Positions 8,508-16,980 of a DNA stretch of 64,000 nt are shown in pieces. The notes beneath the pieces were generated by a model that was not told the origin of the DNA, did no database searches, and saw nothing but the letters and a program-made list of their open reading frames with translations. The translations under genes and the position numbers were made by a program. The stretch comes from Microcoleus sp036705565 (GTDB lineage Bacteria > Cyanobacteriota > Cyanobacteriia > Cyanobacteriales > Microcoleaceae): assembly GCA_036705565.1 (NCBI GenBank), contig JAUBUY010000008.1; one strand, 5' to 3'. The stretch's first letter is position 1, and each line of letters starts with the position of its first letter.

Positions 8508-8702
8508 GTTTTTACAACTCCTAGTATTATCGTAGTAAAATCTGAAAACCGCTGAGCGGGTTTGTCAATCGTCTAAGTCTTCAAATACTAGCACTGACTT
8601 TCTGAGTTTTCCATAAAGTTATTTATTGATTTATTACGATGTCGTAATAAACCGCAAAGCCACTTTCGTCGATCCCCGCCCCAAATAGACTTGTTTGCGC
8701 GG

Positions 8703-9119
8703 TTACGGCTCCAGAAGCCACTGTTTAACGCGGGCGAGACTCTTCCAGTCGGGTTTTCTACTTAATCCTTCTTCAAAATTTTTTTTAACTTCGTCGAGTA
8801 ACTCTTCGGAAGCCATCAGAAGTTGCTGAGCCACTTCTACGTGGGGACGCACTCCTTTCTCTTTGAGATCGAGGATCGCTACTGCTAGGTTGATGCGAGC
8901 TTGGGGGTCATGAGGGTTCAATTTAACGGCTGTTTTCGCTGCTTTTTGAGCCGAAGATGGTTTATTTTCCAACAGGTAGAGCCACGCGAGGCTAGCCCAA
9001 GCATTGCCATTTTTGGGAGCTTTTTCGCACACTTCTTTAAACACGGGGATCAGATTAGCCGGGGCTTCGCCAGCTTGGTAGCGATCGAAACCGTCTTTAA
9101 ACAATTCTTCAGGGGTCAT
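8703..9119 (-). CDS. TPR-repeat protein, 138 aa
   Basis: The protein contains about two tetratricopeptide repeats: NGNAWASLAWLYLLENKPSSA and the following AAKTAVKLNPHDPQARINLAV have the W/L/Y, A and P spacing of TPR helices (about residues 37-85). The remainder is helical and charged, ending in WKSLARVKQWLLEP. TPR domains bind other proteins. It is co-directional with, and 125 bases downstream of, the Fe-S carrier gene, so it may share that transcript and help in the same pathway; that link is inference from position only. Confidence 0.8.
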   Translation of the reverse strand: MTPEELFKDGFDRYQAGEAPANLIPVFKEVCEKAPKNGNAWASLAWLYLLENKPSSAQKAAKTAVKLNPHDPQARINLAVAILDLKEKGVRPHVEVAQQLLMASEELLDEVKKNFEEGLSRKPDWKSLARVKQWLLEP

Positions 9120-9244
9120 TCGATTTTAGATTTGGGATTTGAGATTTTAGATTGGAAAGAGCATTGGGTGCCGGACGCCGCAAGGCAGTCCGAGGCATTC
9201 TCAGCAATTAGCAATTACCAATCCCCAATGCCCTATTTTCCAAT

Positions 9245-9598
9245 TTATGTAGAAAATGAACTGCCACAACCGCAAGTTTGAGTTGCGTTGGGGTTAGTAA
9301 ACTGAAAACCGCCCCCGATCATAGCATCGCTGAAGTCGAGAACCAAACCGTAGAGATAAAGAATGCTCTTGCGATCGCAAACTACCTGAAAACCATCGTA
9401 GTCGAACACTTCATCGTCGGATTTCACAGTGCTCGGATCTGCGAAATCCATGACGTAAGACATACCAGAGCAGCCGCCCTGGCGCACCCCTACCCGCAAG
9501 CAGAGGTCTTTACCTTGTTTCTCTCTCAGAGCTAAAACTTGACGGACAGCAGAGTCCGTCATTTGAATGCCGCGCTTTTCAGAAATGGCTTGAGTCAT
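9245..9598 (-). CDS. A-type iron-sulfur cluster carrier (HesB/IscA/SufA family)
   Basis: The 117-residue protein receives and passes on Fe-S clusters in the cytosol. The three cluster-binding cysteines are in place: Cys43 in GGCSGMSY, and Cys109 and Cys111 in the C-terminal TCGCGSSF. The strand LCLRVGVRQGGCSGM and the GGGFQFTNPNA turn are diagnostic. Whether it corresponds to SufA, IscA or ErpA cannot be decided by eye. It is divergent from the gene at 9844, and a TPR gene follows on the same strand. Confidence 0.93.
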   Translation of the reverse strand: MTQAISEKRGIQMTDSAVRQVLALREKQGKDLCLRVGVRQGGCSGMSYVMDFADPSTVKSDDEVFDYDGFQVVCDRKSILYLYGLVLDFSDAMIGGGFQFTNPNATQTCGCGSSFST

Positions 9599-9843
9599 AA
9601 TTTGCCGAACTCCTGAGATTGTCTAATGCTAAGAGTGTAATCTTATCCCTCCATTGTACAGGCATTCGCCAGAAGGCATAAGGTTAGATGCTGAAGGCCG
9701 AATTTTTAGCTTCTAATTTTTAATTCCCGTGGGGCCTCGTTCCCCAGCTCGATGTCCTCTCCCCCTATAGGGTTTATGATTGATAAGCAGCGGTTGACCG
9801 GCTACCGGCACCGCAACAATGCTTCACCCAACGGGCTTACTCT

Positions 9844-11490
9844 ATGGCAGCGCTGAATCGCACTACTCTTCGTCGGCTACAAAACTTACCTCAAATTCCC
9901 AGCGTGTGGGAGGGCGATCGCCGACCCTTATCTAATGCTGACTCACACATGATGCTAGATGACGATGACGTTCTAGAAGCTGGTGGCGAGTGCATTCTCT
10001 GGGTCGATGGCTCCGAAGGAGTCGTGAGGGCTATGGACATGGTAGGCCCAGATGCCGGCCCAGAGGCGCTCGTCCGGGCCCTGCTACGGGCAATGGAACA
10101 TCCCCAAAGTCCGGCTCCCGCAGTCCGCCCCCAAAAAATAGTAGTCAAAAACCGAGAAATTCAATTTTATCTGCGGGGCGTACTTCAAGATTTAGGCATT
10201 TCCATTGACTACGTGCCGGAATTGCCCCTAATTGACGAAATATTTCGCGGCATGGAAGAGGTCGCCATCAACAGACCTCCTGAGTTGCCACCTCAGTATG
10301 CTGAAGTTTTAATGGAAAAAGCTGCTCAAATTTGGCAAGACGCTCCGTGGCGGACTTTGAGGGAACACCAAATTATATCTATTGAAATCAATCAGTGGGA
10401 TGTCGCCAGCCTCTACGTGTCCGTATTGGGGCAAGGCAGAATGGATTACGGAGTTTTACTGTACCGTTCTCTAGAATCCTTGAAGCGGTTTCGAGAACGA
10501 GTCGTCAACGATGAATCTTTTGAAGATTTAGAACAGGCTTTTTTAGGGCAAGACTGTTTGTTTGTTACCTTTGAAAGTGCAGCAGATATTGATGAGGACG
10601 ACGAGGACGAAATTGATTTAGCCGATTTGCCTCCCTCGGAAATTGAACCAAATTTCGGCAACCTACATCCTTTAGAAGGATTGCGATCGATCCTTTACGA
10701 AGAAGAAGCCCTCACGATGTTAGTTGCTCTCGAAGCATTTCATCGCTTTTTCCGCAACGGCCGCCGGAAATTGGGCTCAGACACTTTTCCCACTCTTAGC
10801 AGCCGCTACCGCATCCCTGTTCCGCAGCCTGACGGAGAAATTCAACAGGTATCCGTTAAAGTTTCCACGATGCCCGATGTGTCAGACGAATTATTACAGA
10901 TGCTCGGTGATGACGATGATGACGATGATGACGATGATGAATTTGACAAGCCACTGCTGCGGGACGATTTAGTACCGCAAAATTCATTTTTGAGTCTCGG
11001 TGCCGTACCTTGGGAAACGGTAGATTTCCTGCGCCAAAGTGTCCAGTTTCACCAAGGTGCAGAAGTTGATATTAATACCGCCGGAGATGGTTTGCCGGTG
11101 GTGATGATCCAAACTTCTCATCCGAAGGCAAAAACTATGATTCAGGATTTGAAAGAAGCTGGAGGTGTGAAGGGGATTGGTTTTAATCCGGGCGAAAATC
11201 CTTTTCAGGATGAGCAATTCGACTTGGGTATTTTGCAAACTAAAAATGGGGAGCTGTATTTGTTTGGGGAGTTTAATGAAGACGATCCGGTGCATCAGGA
11301 AGCTCGCAAGAAATGGGACCGTCGCTGTAAATTAACCAACGGTTGGTGCGGTTTGATTATTGCTAAAGGGTTGATGGGTGCTTCTCGCGGTCAGCCTCAG
11401 TTTAAGGATATGATCGCTTTGCTTGAGGTTCGCTGGGTGTCTGCTAAAGAGTTGGGAATTGGGCCACTTCAGTTAATGCCGATGTTTTGA
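9844..11490 (+). CDS. conserved cyanobacterial protein (DUF6930-like) with poly-Asp tract
   Basis: This 548-residue acidic soluble protein is of unknown role. The N-terminal half (about 1-270) includes GGECILWVDGSEGVVRAMDMV and WRTLREHQIISIEI, which I recall from DUF6930 proteins. A repeat-like partner half follows, with LGAVPWETVDFLRQS and a C-terminal FNEDDPVHQEARKKWDRR. Two acidic linkers stand out, one near residue 250 and a run of ten aspartates near 357-366 encoded by alternating GATGAC units. No membrane segment is seen. It is divergent from the Fe-S carrier. Confidence 0.65.
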   Translation: MAALNRTTLRRLQNLPQIPSVWEGDRRPLSNADSHMMLDDDDVLEAGGECILWVDGSEGVVRAMDMVGPDAGPEALVRALLRAMEHPQSPAPAVRPQKIVVKNREIQFYLRGVLQDLGISIDYVPELPLIDEIFRGMEEVAINRPPELPPQYAEVLMEKAAQIWQDAPWRTLREHQIISIEINQWDVASLYVSVLGQGRMDYGVLLYRSLESLKRFRERVVNDESFEDLEQAFLGQDCLFVTFESAADIDEDDEDEIDLADLPPSEIEPNFGNLHPLEGLRSILYEEEALTMLVALEAFHRFFRNGRRKLGSDTFPTLSSRYRIPVPQPDGEIQQVSVKVSTMPDVSDELLQMLGDDDDDDDDDDEFDKPLLRDDLVPQNSFLSLGAVPWETVDFLRQSVQFHQGAEVDINTAGDGLPVVMIQTSHPKAKTMIQDLKEAGGVKGIGFNPGENPFQDEQFDLGILQTKNGELYLFGEFNEDDPVHQEARKKWDRRCKLTNGWCGLIIAKGLMGASRGQPQFKDMIALLEVRWVSAKELGIGPLQLMPMF

Positions 11491-11505
11491 AGGAATAAAG
11501 AAGCA

Positions 11506-11533
11506 GGAAGAAGGAAGAAGGAAGAAGGAAGAA
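11506..11533. repeat. heptanucleotide tandem repeat (GGAAGAA)4
   Basis: Four exact units lie just after the DUF6930-like gene. It is the reverse-complement register of the CTTCTTC tract at 982-1009. Confidence 0.85.
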
Positions 11534-11605
11534 AGAATATGTAAAAGTAATTTGTAAGGTGCGCCCCAGCGCACCCTAGTTTTTAAATTATAAAGGAAAA
11601 TGATT

Positions 11606-11860
11606 ATGTCAAATTCTACTCAAAAGCGAGAAGTGTTAGTCGCCCTTGATGCTGAATTCGCGGAGAAAATAGACCAACTTACTGATGATTGGACGGAGGC
11701 GATCGAACAAGCTCTCCGTCTCTGGTACGCTAAGCAAATAGAAGATAAGTTGCGGAAGTTTTATCAAAACTGCAGCCAAGAAGATATTGAGTTTGAGGAA
11801 GAATGGGCAACATTTGCTCAGGAACAAATGGAAGAAATTTTAATAGAGGAAGGTCTTTGA
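11606..11860 (+). CDS. putative antitoxin of a MazF/PemK pair
   Basis: This is a small acidic helical protein of 84 residues if the second ATG (11606) is used; the first ATG at 11600 is only three bases from the AAAGGA ribosome site, so 11606 fits better. The N-terminus has a short strand (REVLVALDAEFAEKID) followed by a helix, as in ribbon-helix-helix antitoxins, and the tail is strongly acidic. Its stop is four bases before the toxin start, the usual antitoxin-first order. It should bind and silence the toxin and repress the shared promoter (inference from family behaviour). Confidence 0.7.
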   Translation: MSNSTQKREVLVALDAEFAEKIDQLTDDWTEAIEQALRLWYAKQIEDKLRKFYQNCSQEDIEFEEEWATFAQEQMEEILIEEGL

Positions 11861-11864
11861 TACA

Positions 11865-12221
11865 ATGACAGAAGCTTATCCGCGACAAGGCGAAGTTTAT
11901 CTTGTTAGAGCTTTGCGAACGATCGGAGATACCAAAAAGCGTCCTGTTGCTGTCGTTTCCATAGATAGCCGGAATGAATTGAGCCGTACTGTACTGATTG
12001 TCCCTTTTACTAGCGATTTGAGAGGGGGCGAAACTCCGAGTCGGGTTTTGATTCCGCCTGGTGAAGGAGGGTTAGAATCTGACTCGCTGGCTGTCTGCGA
12101 GCAAATTATAACTGTCCAAAAGACTTATCTGGAACAAGGCGCTTACGGTCAACTTAGTGCCGATGTCCTAGCCAGAATTCAGAGGGCTATACAAGTGTCG
12201 ATCGGCATTTACGAACTTTAA
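11865..12221 (+). CDS. type II toxin, MazF/PemK family endoribonuclease
   Basis: MazF toxins cut mRNA at short sites. The 118-residue protein shows the family pattern: PRQGEVYLVRA at the start, KKRPVAVVSIDSRNE, the strand TVLIVPFTSDL, and SDSLAVCEQIITVQK, followed by a helical end. The RPV region and the Thr/Ser after VPF correspond to the active-site strands. It directly follows the antitoxin-like gene. All parts look intact, so the pair is probably functional. Confidence 0.88.
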   Translation: MTEAYPRQGEVYLVRALRTIGDTKKRPVAVVSIDSRNELSRTVLIVPFTSDLRGGETPSRVLIPPGEGGLESDSLAVCEQIITVQKTYLEQGAYGQLSADVLARIQRAIQVSIGIYEL

Positions 12222-12283
12222 TAATATTTCTAATATTCTAAATTTTGTTACAATTTGTAAAAATACTGTAAAGGATAGGTAAA

Positions 12284-13720
12284 ATGCGGGTTGCGATCGC
12301 AGGTGCGGGACTGGCTGGAATGACCACAGCAGTCGATTTAGTGGAGGCCGGCCACGAAGTAGAAATTTTTGAATCCCGCCCCTTTGTTGGCGGCAAAGTC
12401 GGCAGTTGGGTAGATCCCGACGGCAATCACGTTGAAATGGGTTTGCACGTCTTCTTCGGTTGCTATTATAACTTATTTGCCCTGATGAAAAAAGTGGGAG
12501 CTTTTGACGACTTGCTCGTCAAAGAACACGTCCACACTTTTATCAATCGAGGCGGCGAAACTGGTTCTTTGGATTTTCGCTTTCCGGTGGGTGCTCCTTT
12601 GCACGGATTGAAGGCATTTTTTACTACATCTCAGCTATCGGTACAGGACAAAATCCAAAATTCGATCGCCCTGGGAACTAGCCCGATCGTCCGAGGTTTG
12701 ATCGACTTTGACGGAGCGATGAAAACCATCCGCGATTTGGATAAAGTTAGCTTTGCTGACTGGTTCCGCAGTCATGGCGGCAACCAAAACTCGCTCAAAA
12801 GAATGTGGAATCCGATCGCCTACGCACTGGGTTTTATCGACACCGAAAATATTTCTGCTCGGTGTATGCTGACAATATTTCAATTCTTTGCTACCAAAAC
12901 AGAAGCATCAAGGATGCGAATGCTGGCCGGTTCTCCCAGCGAATATTTGCACAAGCCAATTGTGGAATATTTGGAAAAGAAAGGAGCAAAAATTTACACG
13001 CGGCGCAGAGTCCGAGAAATTCAGTTTGAAGAAGGTGCAGAAACCCGCGTCACAGGCTTGGCAGTAGCTAGCGGCGAAACTGAAGAAACTATTACCGCTG
13101 ATGCTTATCTTTTTGCATTAGACGTACCAGGAATTCAGAAAATATTGCCCCCAGCTTGGCGCAAATGGTCAGAATTTGACAACATTTATAAATTAGATGC
13201 GGTGCCAGTTGCTACAGTGCAATTGCGGTTCGACGGTTGGGTAACGGAATTGGAAGACGAAGCCAAGCGCAAACAGTTGAGCCACGCTGTCGGCATCGAT
13301 AATTTGCTATATTCAGCAGATGCAGATTTTTCCTGTTTTGCTGATTTGGCGCTGACAAGTCCCAAGGATTATTATAAGGAAGGACAAGGTTCTCTGTTGC
13401 AGTTGGTGTTGACTCCGGGAGATCCGTTTATTAAACAAAGCAATGAGGCGATCGCCCAACACGTACTTAAGCAAGTTCAGGATTTATTCCCGTCAGCGCG
13501 GGAATTAAACATGACTTGGTACAGTGTAGTGAAGCTAGCTCAATCTTTGTATCGCGAAGCACCGGGAATGGATGTTTTCCGCCCTGCTCAAAAAACTCCG
13601 ATCGCCAATTTCTTTTTAGCAGGAAGTTACACTCAGCAAGACTACATTGATAGTATGGAAGGAGCGACACTTTCAGGCCATCAAGCCGCTAAGGCAATTC
13701 TCGAAGCTTACAGTCATTAG
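12284..13720 (+). CDS. zds: zeta-carotene desaturase, plant/cyanobacterial type
   Basis: ZDS (CrtQ) turns 9,9'-di-cis-zeta-carotene into lycopene isomers in the carotenoid pathway, at the thylakoid or cytoplasmic membrane, using plastoquinone. The N-terminal FAD motif GAGLAGMTTAVDL starts at residue 7 and is followed by FESRPFVGGKVGSW. Further family marks are GLHVFFGCYYNLF, WNPIAYALGFID and the C-terminal FAD contact FFLAGSYTQQDYIDSMEGA. The 478-residue length is typical. The next gene downstream is a START-like protein, an arrangement seen in other cyanobacteria (Synechocystis slr0940-slr0941). Confidence 0.95.
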   Translation: MRVAIAGAGLAGMTTAVDLVEAGHEVEIFESRPFVGGKVGSWVDPDGNHVEMGLHVFFGCYYNLFALMKKVGAFDDLLVKEHVHTFINRGGETGSLDFRFPVGAPLHGLKAFFTTSQLSVQDKIQNSIALGTSPIVRGLIDFDGAMKTIRDLDKVSFADWFRSHGGNQNSLKRMWNPIAYALGFIDTENISARCMLTIFQFFATKTEASRMRMLAGSPSEYLHKPIVEYLEKKGAKIYTRRRVREIQFEEGAETRVTGLAVASGETEETITADAYLFALDVPGIQKILPPAWRKWSEFDNIYKLDAVPVATVQLRFDGWVTELEDEAKRKQLSHAVGIDNLLYSADADFSCFADLALTSPKDYYKEGQGSLLQLVLTPGDPFIKQSNEAIAQHVLKQVQDLFPSARELNMTWYSVVKLAQSLYREAPGMDVFRPAQKTPIANFFLAGSYTQQDYIDSMEGATLSGHQAAKAILEAYSH

Positions 13721-13744
13721 TCCTTAGTCTTCTATCGTTTTCTC

Positions 13745-13858
13745 TCGTTCCCAGGCTCTGCCTGGGAAGGGCGATCGGGAGGCTCTGCCTCCAGTATTCG
13801 AGAGGAAAAGTGAGGCGGAGCCTCTGGATCTGCGTTACCAGGCTCTTCCTGGTAACAA
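13745..13858. repeat. cluster of CCAGGCTCTGCCTGG-type palindromes
   Basis: Three related short hairpins stand in a row between zds and the START-like gene: TTCCCAGGCTCTGCCTGGGAA, a GGAGGCTCTGCCTCC with an inverted partner, and TTACCAGGCTCTTCCTGGTAA. They resemble dispersed palindromes seen in many cyanobacteria and could form stable RNA hairpins if zds transcription reads through. Confidence 0.75.
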
Positions 13859-13880
13859 GAAAAAAAGAAACAATTCTTCA

Positions 13881-13908
13881 ATCTAAAATCTAAAATCTAA
13901 AATCTAAA
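13881..13908. repeat. heptanucleotide tandem repeat (ATCTAAA)4
   Basis: Four exact units end five bases before the START-like gene's ATG, so they occupy the place where a ribosome binding site would be expected. Unit-number changes could alter translation. Confidence 0.8.
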
Positions 13909-13913
13909 ATCCC

Positions 13914-14360
13914 ATGACTGATTGGTTAGAACACAGTGTCCAAGTAGAAGTGGCAATTCCCATCGAATTAGCGTGGCAACTCTGGTCAGATTTAGAGCAA
14001 ATGCCGCGCTGGATGAAGTGGATAGAATCTGTTCATGTTCTCGAAGAAGATCCAGAGTTGTCTCGCTGGAAACTCGCAACTGGCGGGTTAGAATTTAGCT
14101 GGCTTTCTCGGATTCTCAAATTAGTGCCGAATCAGATAATTCAGTGGGAATCGGTAGACGGCTTACCAAATCGAGGTGCCGTAAGATTTTACGATCGCAA
14201 AGACAGCAGTATCGTCAAGCTGACAGTGGCTTACGGAATTCCCGGCTGGCTGGGAAAATTGATGGATAACCTATTTCTGGGCCGCGTGGTTGAATCGACA
14301 ATTCAGGCTGACTTGGAAAGGTTTAAAGAGTATGCTCTGAAAGTAAAAGCCACATCTTAA
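13914..14360 (+). CDS. SRPBCC/START-like protein (cyclase/dehydrase family)
   Basis: The 148-residue protein has the helix-grip fold of lipid-binding SRPBCC proteins: HSVQVEVAIPIELAWQLWSDLEQMPRWMKWI at the start is the usual strand-helix pair, followed by strands with RWKLA, IIQWESVDGLPNRGAVRF and a long C-terminal helix. Such folds bind hydrophobic ligands. Its place just after zds suggests a link with carotenoid or quinone handling, but that is positional inference. No Shine-Dalgarno sequence is seen because a heptamer repeat fills that position. Confidence 0.82.
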   Translation: MTDWLEHSVQVEVAIPIELAWQLWSDLEQMPRWMKWIESVHVLEEDPELSRWKLATGGLEFSWLSRILKLVPNQIIQWESVDGLPNRGAVRFYDRKDSSIVKLTVAYGIPGWLGKLMDNLFLGRVVESTIQADLERFKEYALKVKATS

Positions 14361-14466
14361 ATTCTGACGACTCAAGTCCTTTGGTTTTTAATTGTAACGC
14401 GAGAGTCGATCGCGCTTGGGCGTCAGTATCATAGAGATGTGCTGCTGATTCCTTCTCGGTTTAGTT

Positions 14467-16554
14467 ATGAGTTATTGCCTAAACCCCGCCTGTCAAAACC
14501 CGCAAAATGCCGATCGTACCCAATTCTGCCTGAATTGCGGCTCCAAACTGTTGCTCAGAGAGCGTTACCGCGCCATCAAACCCCTTGGGCGCGGCGGTTT
14601 TGGCCGCACTTTTTTAGCAATAGACCAAGACAAACCCTCAAAACCGCGCTGTGCAATTAAACAGTTTTTTCCCCTATCCCAAGGTACCAGCAGCAGCGAG
14701 AAAGCAGCAGAATTATTCAACCGAGAAGCGGTGCGGCTAGACGAATTGGGGAAACACCCGCAAATTCCCGAACTGCTGGCGCACTTTCAGCAGGAACGCT
14801 ATCAGTATTTGGTACAGGAATTTATAGAAGGTCAGAATTTACAGGAAGAGTTGGCGCGGAGTGGGCCTTTCAGCGAAAGTCAGATTCTTAGTCTGCTGAA
14901 GGATTTATTGCCAGTATTGCAGTTCGTGCACGATCGCAGTGTAATTCACCGAGATATTAAACCCCCCAATATTATCCGCCGCCGCCTTTCTCAAACTCCC
15001 ACCATTTATACTTACCCAACATTAACCGGGGAATTAGTTTTAGTTGATTTTGGCGCTGCAAAACTTGTGGAGGGTTTGAGAGAAACCGGTACAGTCATCG
15101 GTTCTCCCGAATTCGTCGCGCCGGAACAAATTAGAGGTCAAGCGGTTTATGCCAGTGATTTGTATAGTTTGGGAGTAACTTGCATTTATTTGCTGACTCA
15201 AATATCTCCTTTTGATTTGTTCGATATCAATCAAGATGCTTGGGTTTGGCGAGACTTTTTGAAGGTTCCAATTGATCCGAAATTAAGTCGCATCCTCGAC
15301 AAAATGATCGAATCGAGTCTCAGTCGGCGCTACAAATCTGTAGCTGAGGTATTGAAAGATTTGCAGCCGCAGCAGTCGGCGGGGGCGGGCACGGGGGCGG
15401 GCACGGGGGCACCGCCCCTACCAGCGCCTAAAATTTCCGTGCCGCAGAGGACGCCTGTGGTGCAGAATGCAGTGCCGCCAACGGTTGCAGGCACCATTTT
15501 ACCTGTGCCGCCGATGCAGCGGGTTGTGCCCGCACGCGCGCCTACTTGGAGGTGTGTTCATACTCTGGTAGGGCATTCTAATGCTGTTACGTCGGTAGCT
15601 TTCAGTCCTGATGGCGCGACTTTAGCTAGCGGCAGTGAGGACAAGACGATTGAGATGTGGAAGTTGGAGACTGGTAGGCGGTGGTACACTCTTACGGGTC
15701 ATTCTGACTGGGTGACTTGTGTGGCGTTTAGTCCTGATGGCGCGACTTTGGCTAGTGGCGGCCGGGACAAAATGATTCATATTTGGGATTTGAATAAGGG
15801 TAAGTGGTGGTACGCTTTGGCTGGTCATTCTGACAGGGTTGCTGCTGTGGCGTTTAGTCGGGATGGTCAGGTTTTGGCTAGCGGCAGTCGGGACAAAACT
15901 GTGCAGTTGTGGAATTTGAATAAGGGAAGGCCGATGTCGGCTTTGACTGGTCACGCTGGCGGGGTGGAGGCGGTGGCTTTTAGTTCTGGCGGGGAGTTTT
16001 TGGCTAGCGGCAGCCGGGACAAGACTGTGCAGTTGTGGGATTGGCAAAAGGGTCGATCGATTTGTACTCTGGCGGAGCACGGGGATTGGGTGCGGGCGAT
16101 CGTTTTTGCGACCCCCCCCAGCCCCCCCTTGGTAAGGGGGGGAGTAGGAGAAGGATTGACTTCCTCTGTGTCCCCTGCCGGTCAGACCCCCCCCAGCCCC
16201 CCCTTGGTAAGGGGGGGAGTAGGAGAAGGATTGATTTTGGCTAGCGGGAGTCGGGATGGTACGGCGAAGCTGTGGCGGGTGGATGCACAGGGGCGTGGAA
16301 TGCTGTTGCGGAGTATGAGGGACAATTCTGGGGATGTTTTGTGTGTGGCGTTGAGTCCCGATGGTCGGGTTTTGGCGACGGGGAGTCGGGATGGGACGAT
16401 TTATTTGTGGGATGCGGGTACGGGGGGTTTGCTGGAAATTCTGACGGGCCACGGGGAGGAGGTTTTGTCGGTGGCGTTTAGTGCTGATGGGGGGAGTTTG
16501 GCTAGCGGTGCGGGCGATCGAACTGTGAAGATTTGGCGGGGGATTGGGCATTAG
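14467..16554 (+). CDS. serine/threonine protein kinase with C-terminal WD40 repeats
   Basis: This is a signalling protein of a class frequent in filamentous cyanobacteria. Order: zinc ribbon (Cys4, Cys9, Cys21, Cys24), Hanks-type kinase domain (about 33-290) with glycine loop GRGGFGRTF, Lys65, catalytic HRDIKPPN (Asp163) and DFG (Asp194), a Pro/Ala-rich linker with GAGTGAGTG, then about seven WD40 blades (about 360-695) with repeated SPDG..LASGS..KTV.LW. One blade is interrupted by two copies of a repeat-encoded stretch, PPSPPLVRGGVGEG (DNA 16110-16233), that keeps the frame. All kinase catalytic residues are present. Targets are unknown. Confidence 0.92.
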   Translation: MSYCLNPACQNPQNADRTQFCLNCGSKLLLRERYRAIKPLGRGGFGRTFLAIDQDKPSKPRCAIKQFFPLSQGTSSSEKAAELFNREAVRLDELGKHPQIPELLAHFQQERYQYLVQEFIEGQNLQEELARSGPFSESQILSLLKDLLPVLQFVHDRSVIHRDIKPPNIIRRRLSQTPTIYTYPTLTGELVLVDFGAAKLVEGLRETGTVIGSPEFVAPEQIRGQAVYASDLYSLGVTCIYLLTQISPFDLFDINQDAWVWRDFLKVPIDPKLSRILDKMIESSLSRRYKSVAEVLKDLQPQQSAGAGTGAGTGAPPLPAPKISVPQRTPVVQNAVPPTVAGTILPVPPMQRVVPARAPTWRCVHTLVGHSNAVTSVAFSPDGATLASGSEDKTIEMWKLETGRRWYTLTGHSDWVTCVAFSPDGATLASGGRDKMIHIWDLNKGKWWYALAGHSDRVAAVAFSRDGQVLASGSRDKTVQLWNLNKGRPMSALTGHAGGVEAVAFSSGGEFLASGSRDKTVQLWDWQKGRSICTLAEHGDWVRAIVFATPPSPPLVRGGVGEGLTSSVSPAGQTPPSPPLVRGGVGEGLILASGSRDGTAKLWRVDAQGRGMLLRSMRDNSGDVLCVALSPDGRVLATGSRDGTIYLWDAGTGGLLEILTGHGEEVLSVAFSADGGSLASGAGDRTVKIWRGIGH
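16110..16233. repeat. two ~49-bp direct repeats inserted in frame inside a WD40 blade
   Basis: Copies at about 16110-16159 and 16185-16233 both contain the dyad CCCCCCCTTGGTAAGGGGGG followed by AGTAGGAGAAGGATTGA. They replace the SPDG turn between IVFA and LILASGSRDG. A related C-run/G-run dyad lies in the GH31 gene near 46425-46455. Confidence 0.88.
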
Positions 16555-16640
16555 GGGCGATGTCAAGAGTGCCCGCTTAAAAAATTTCATATTTATGCTT
16601 GACAGGCGATCGAATGTTCTGCTACATTAGGAATTCGTGA

Positions 16641-16714
<74 letters not shown>

Positions 16715-16980
16715 TGAATTTAAATCATTTATAAATCAAGGGTTATAGGTTTTCGATCCTACCGAGAGTTCTGTTTTCCGCTGATATTTCGCTCACTCTT
16801 CCCTTAATGTAGCCTCTCCGTAGGGTGTCCCGGAGCCGAAAAATCTGTTGAAATCGAAATAATCAATGTCCGGGGCATCCTACAAGTTGATTTAACTGTG
16901 ACACTTGCGTAAGTCCTACAAGATTTTAACATTCTTAAAAAAAAATATGTTTAACAATAAACCTTGAACAGGTAAAAAAT

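Noticed and set aside
15622..16590. 322-aa minus-strand frame opposite the kinase-WD40 gene
   Set aside because: It is the antisense of WD40 repeats (low-complexity, Ser/Pro/Arg/Thr-rich) and has no domain; the plus-strand gene is clear.
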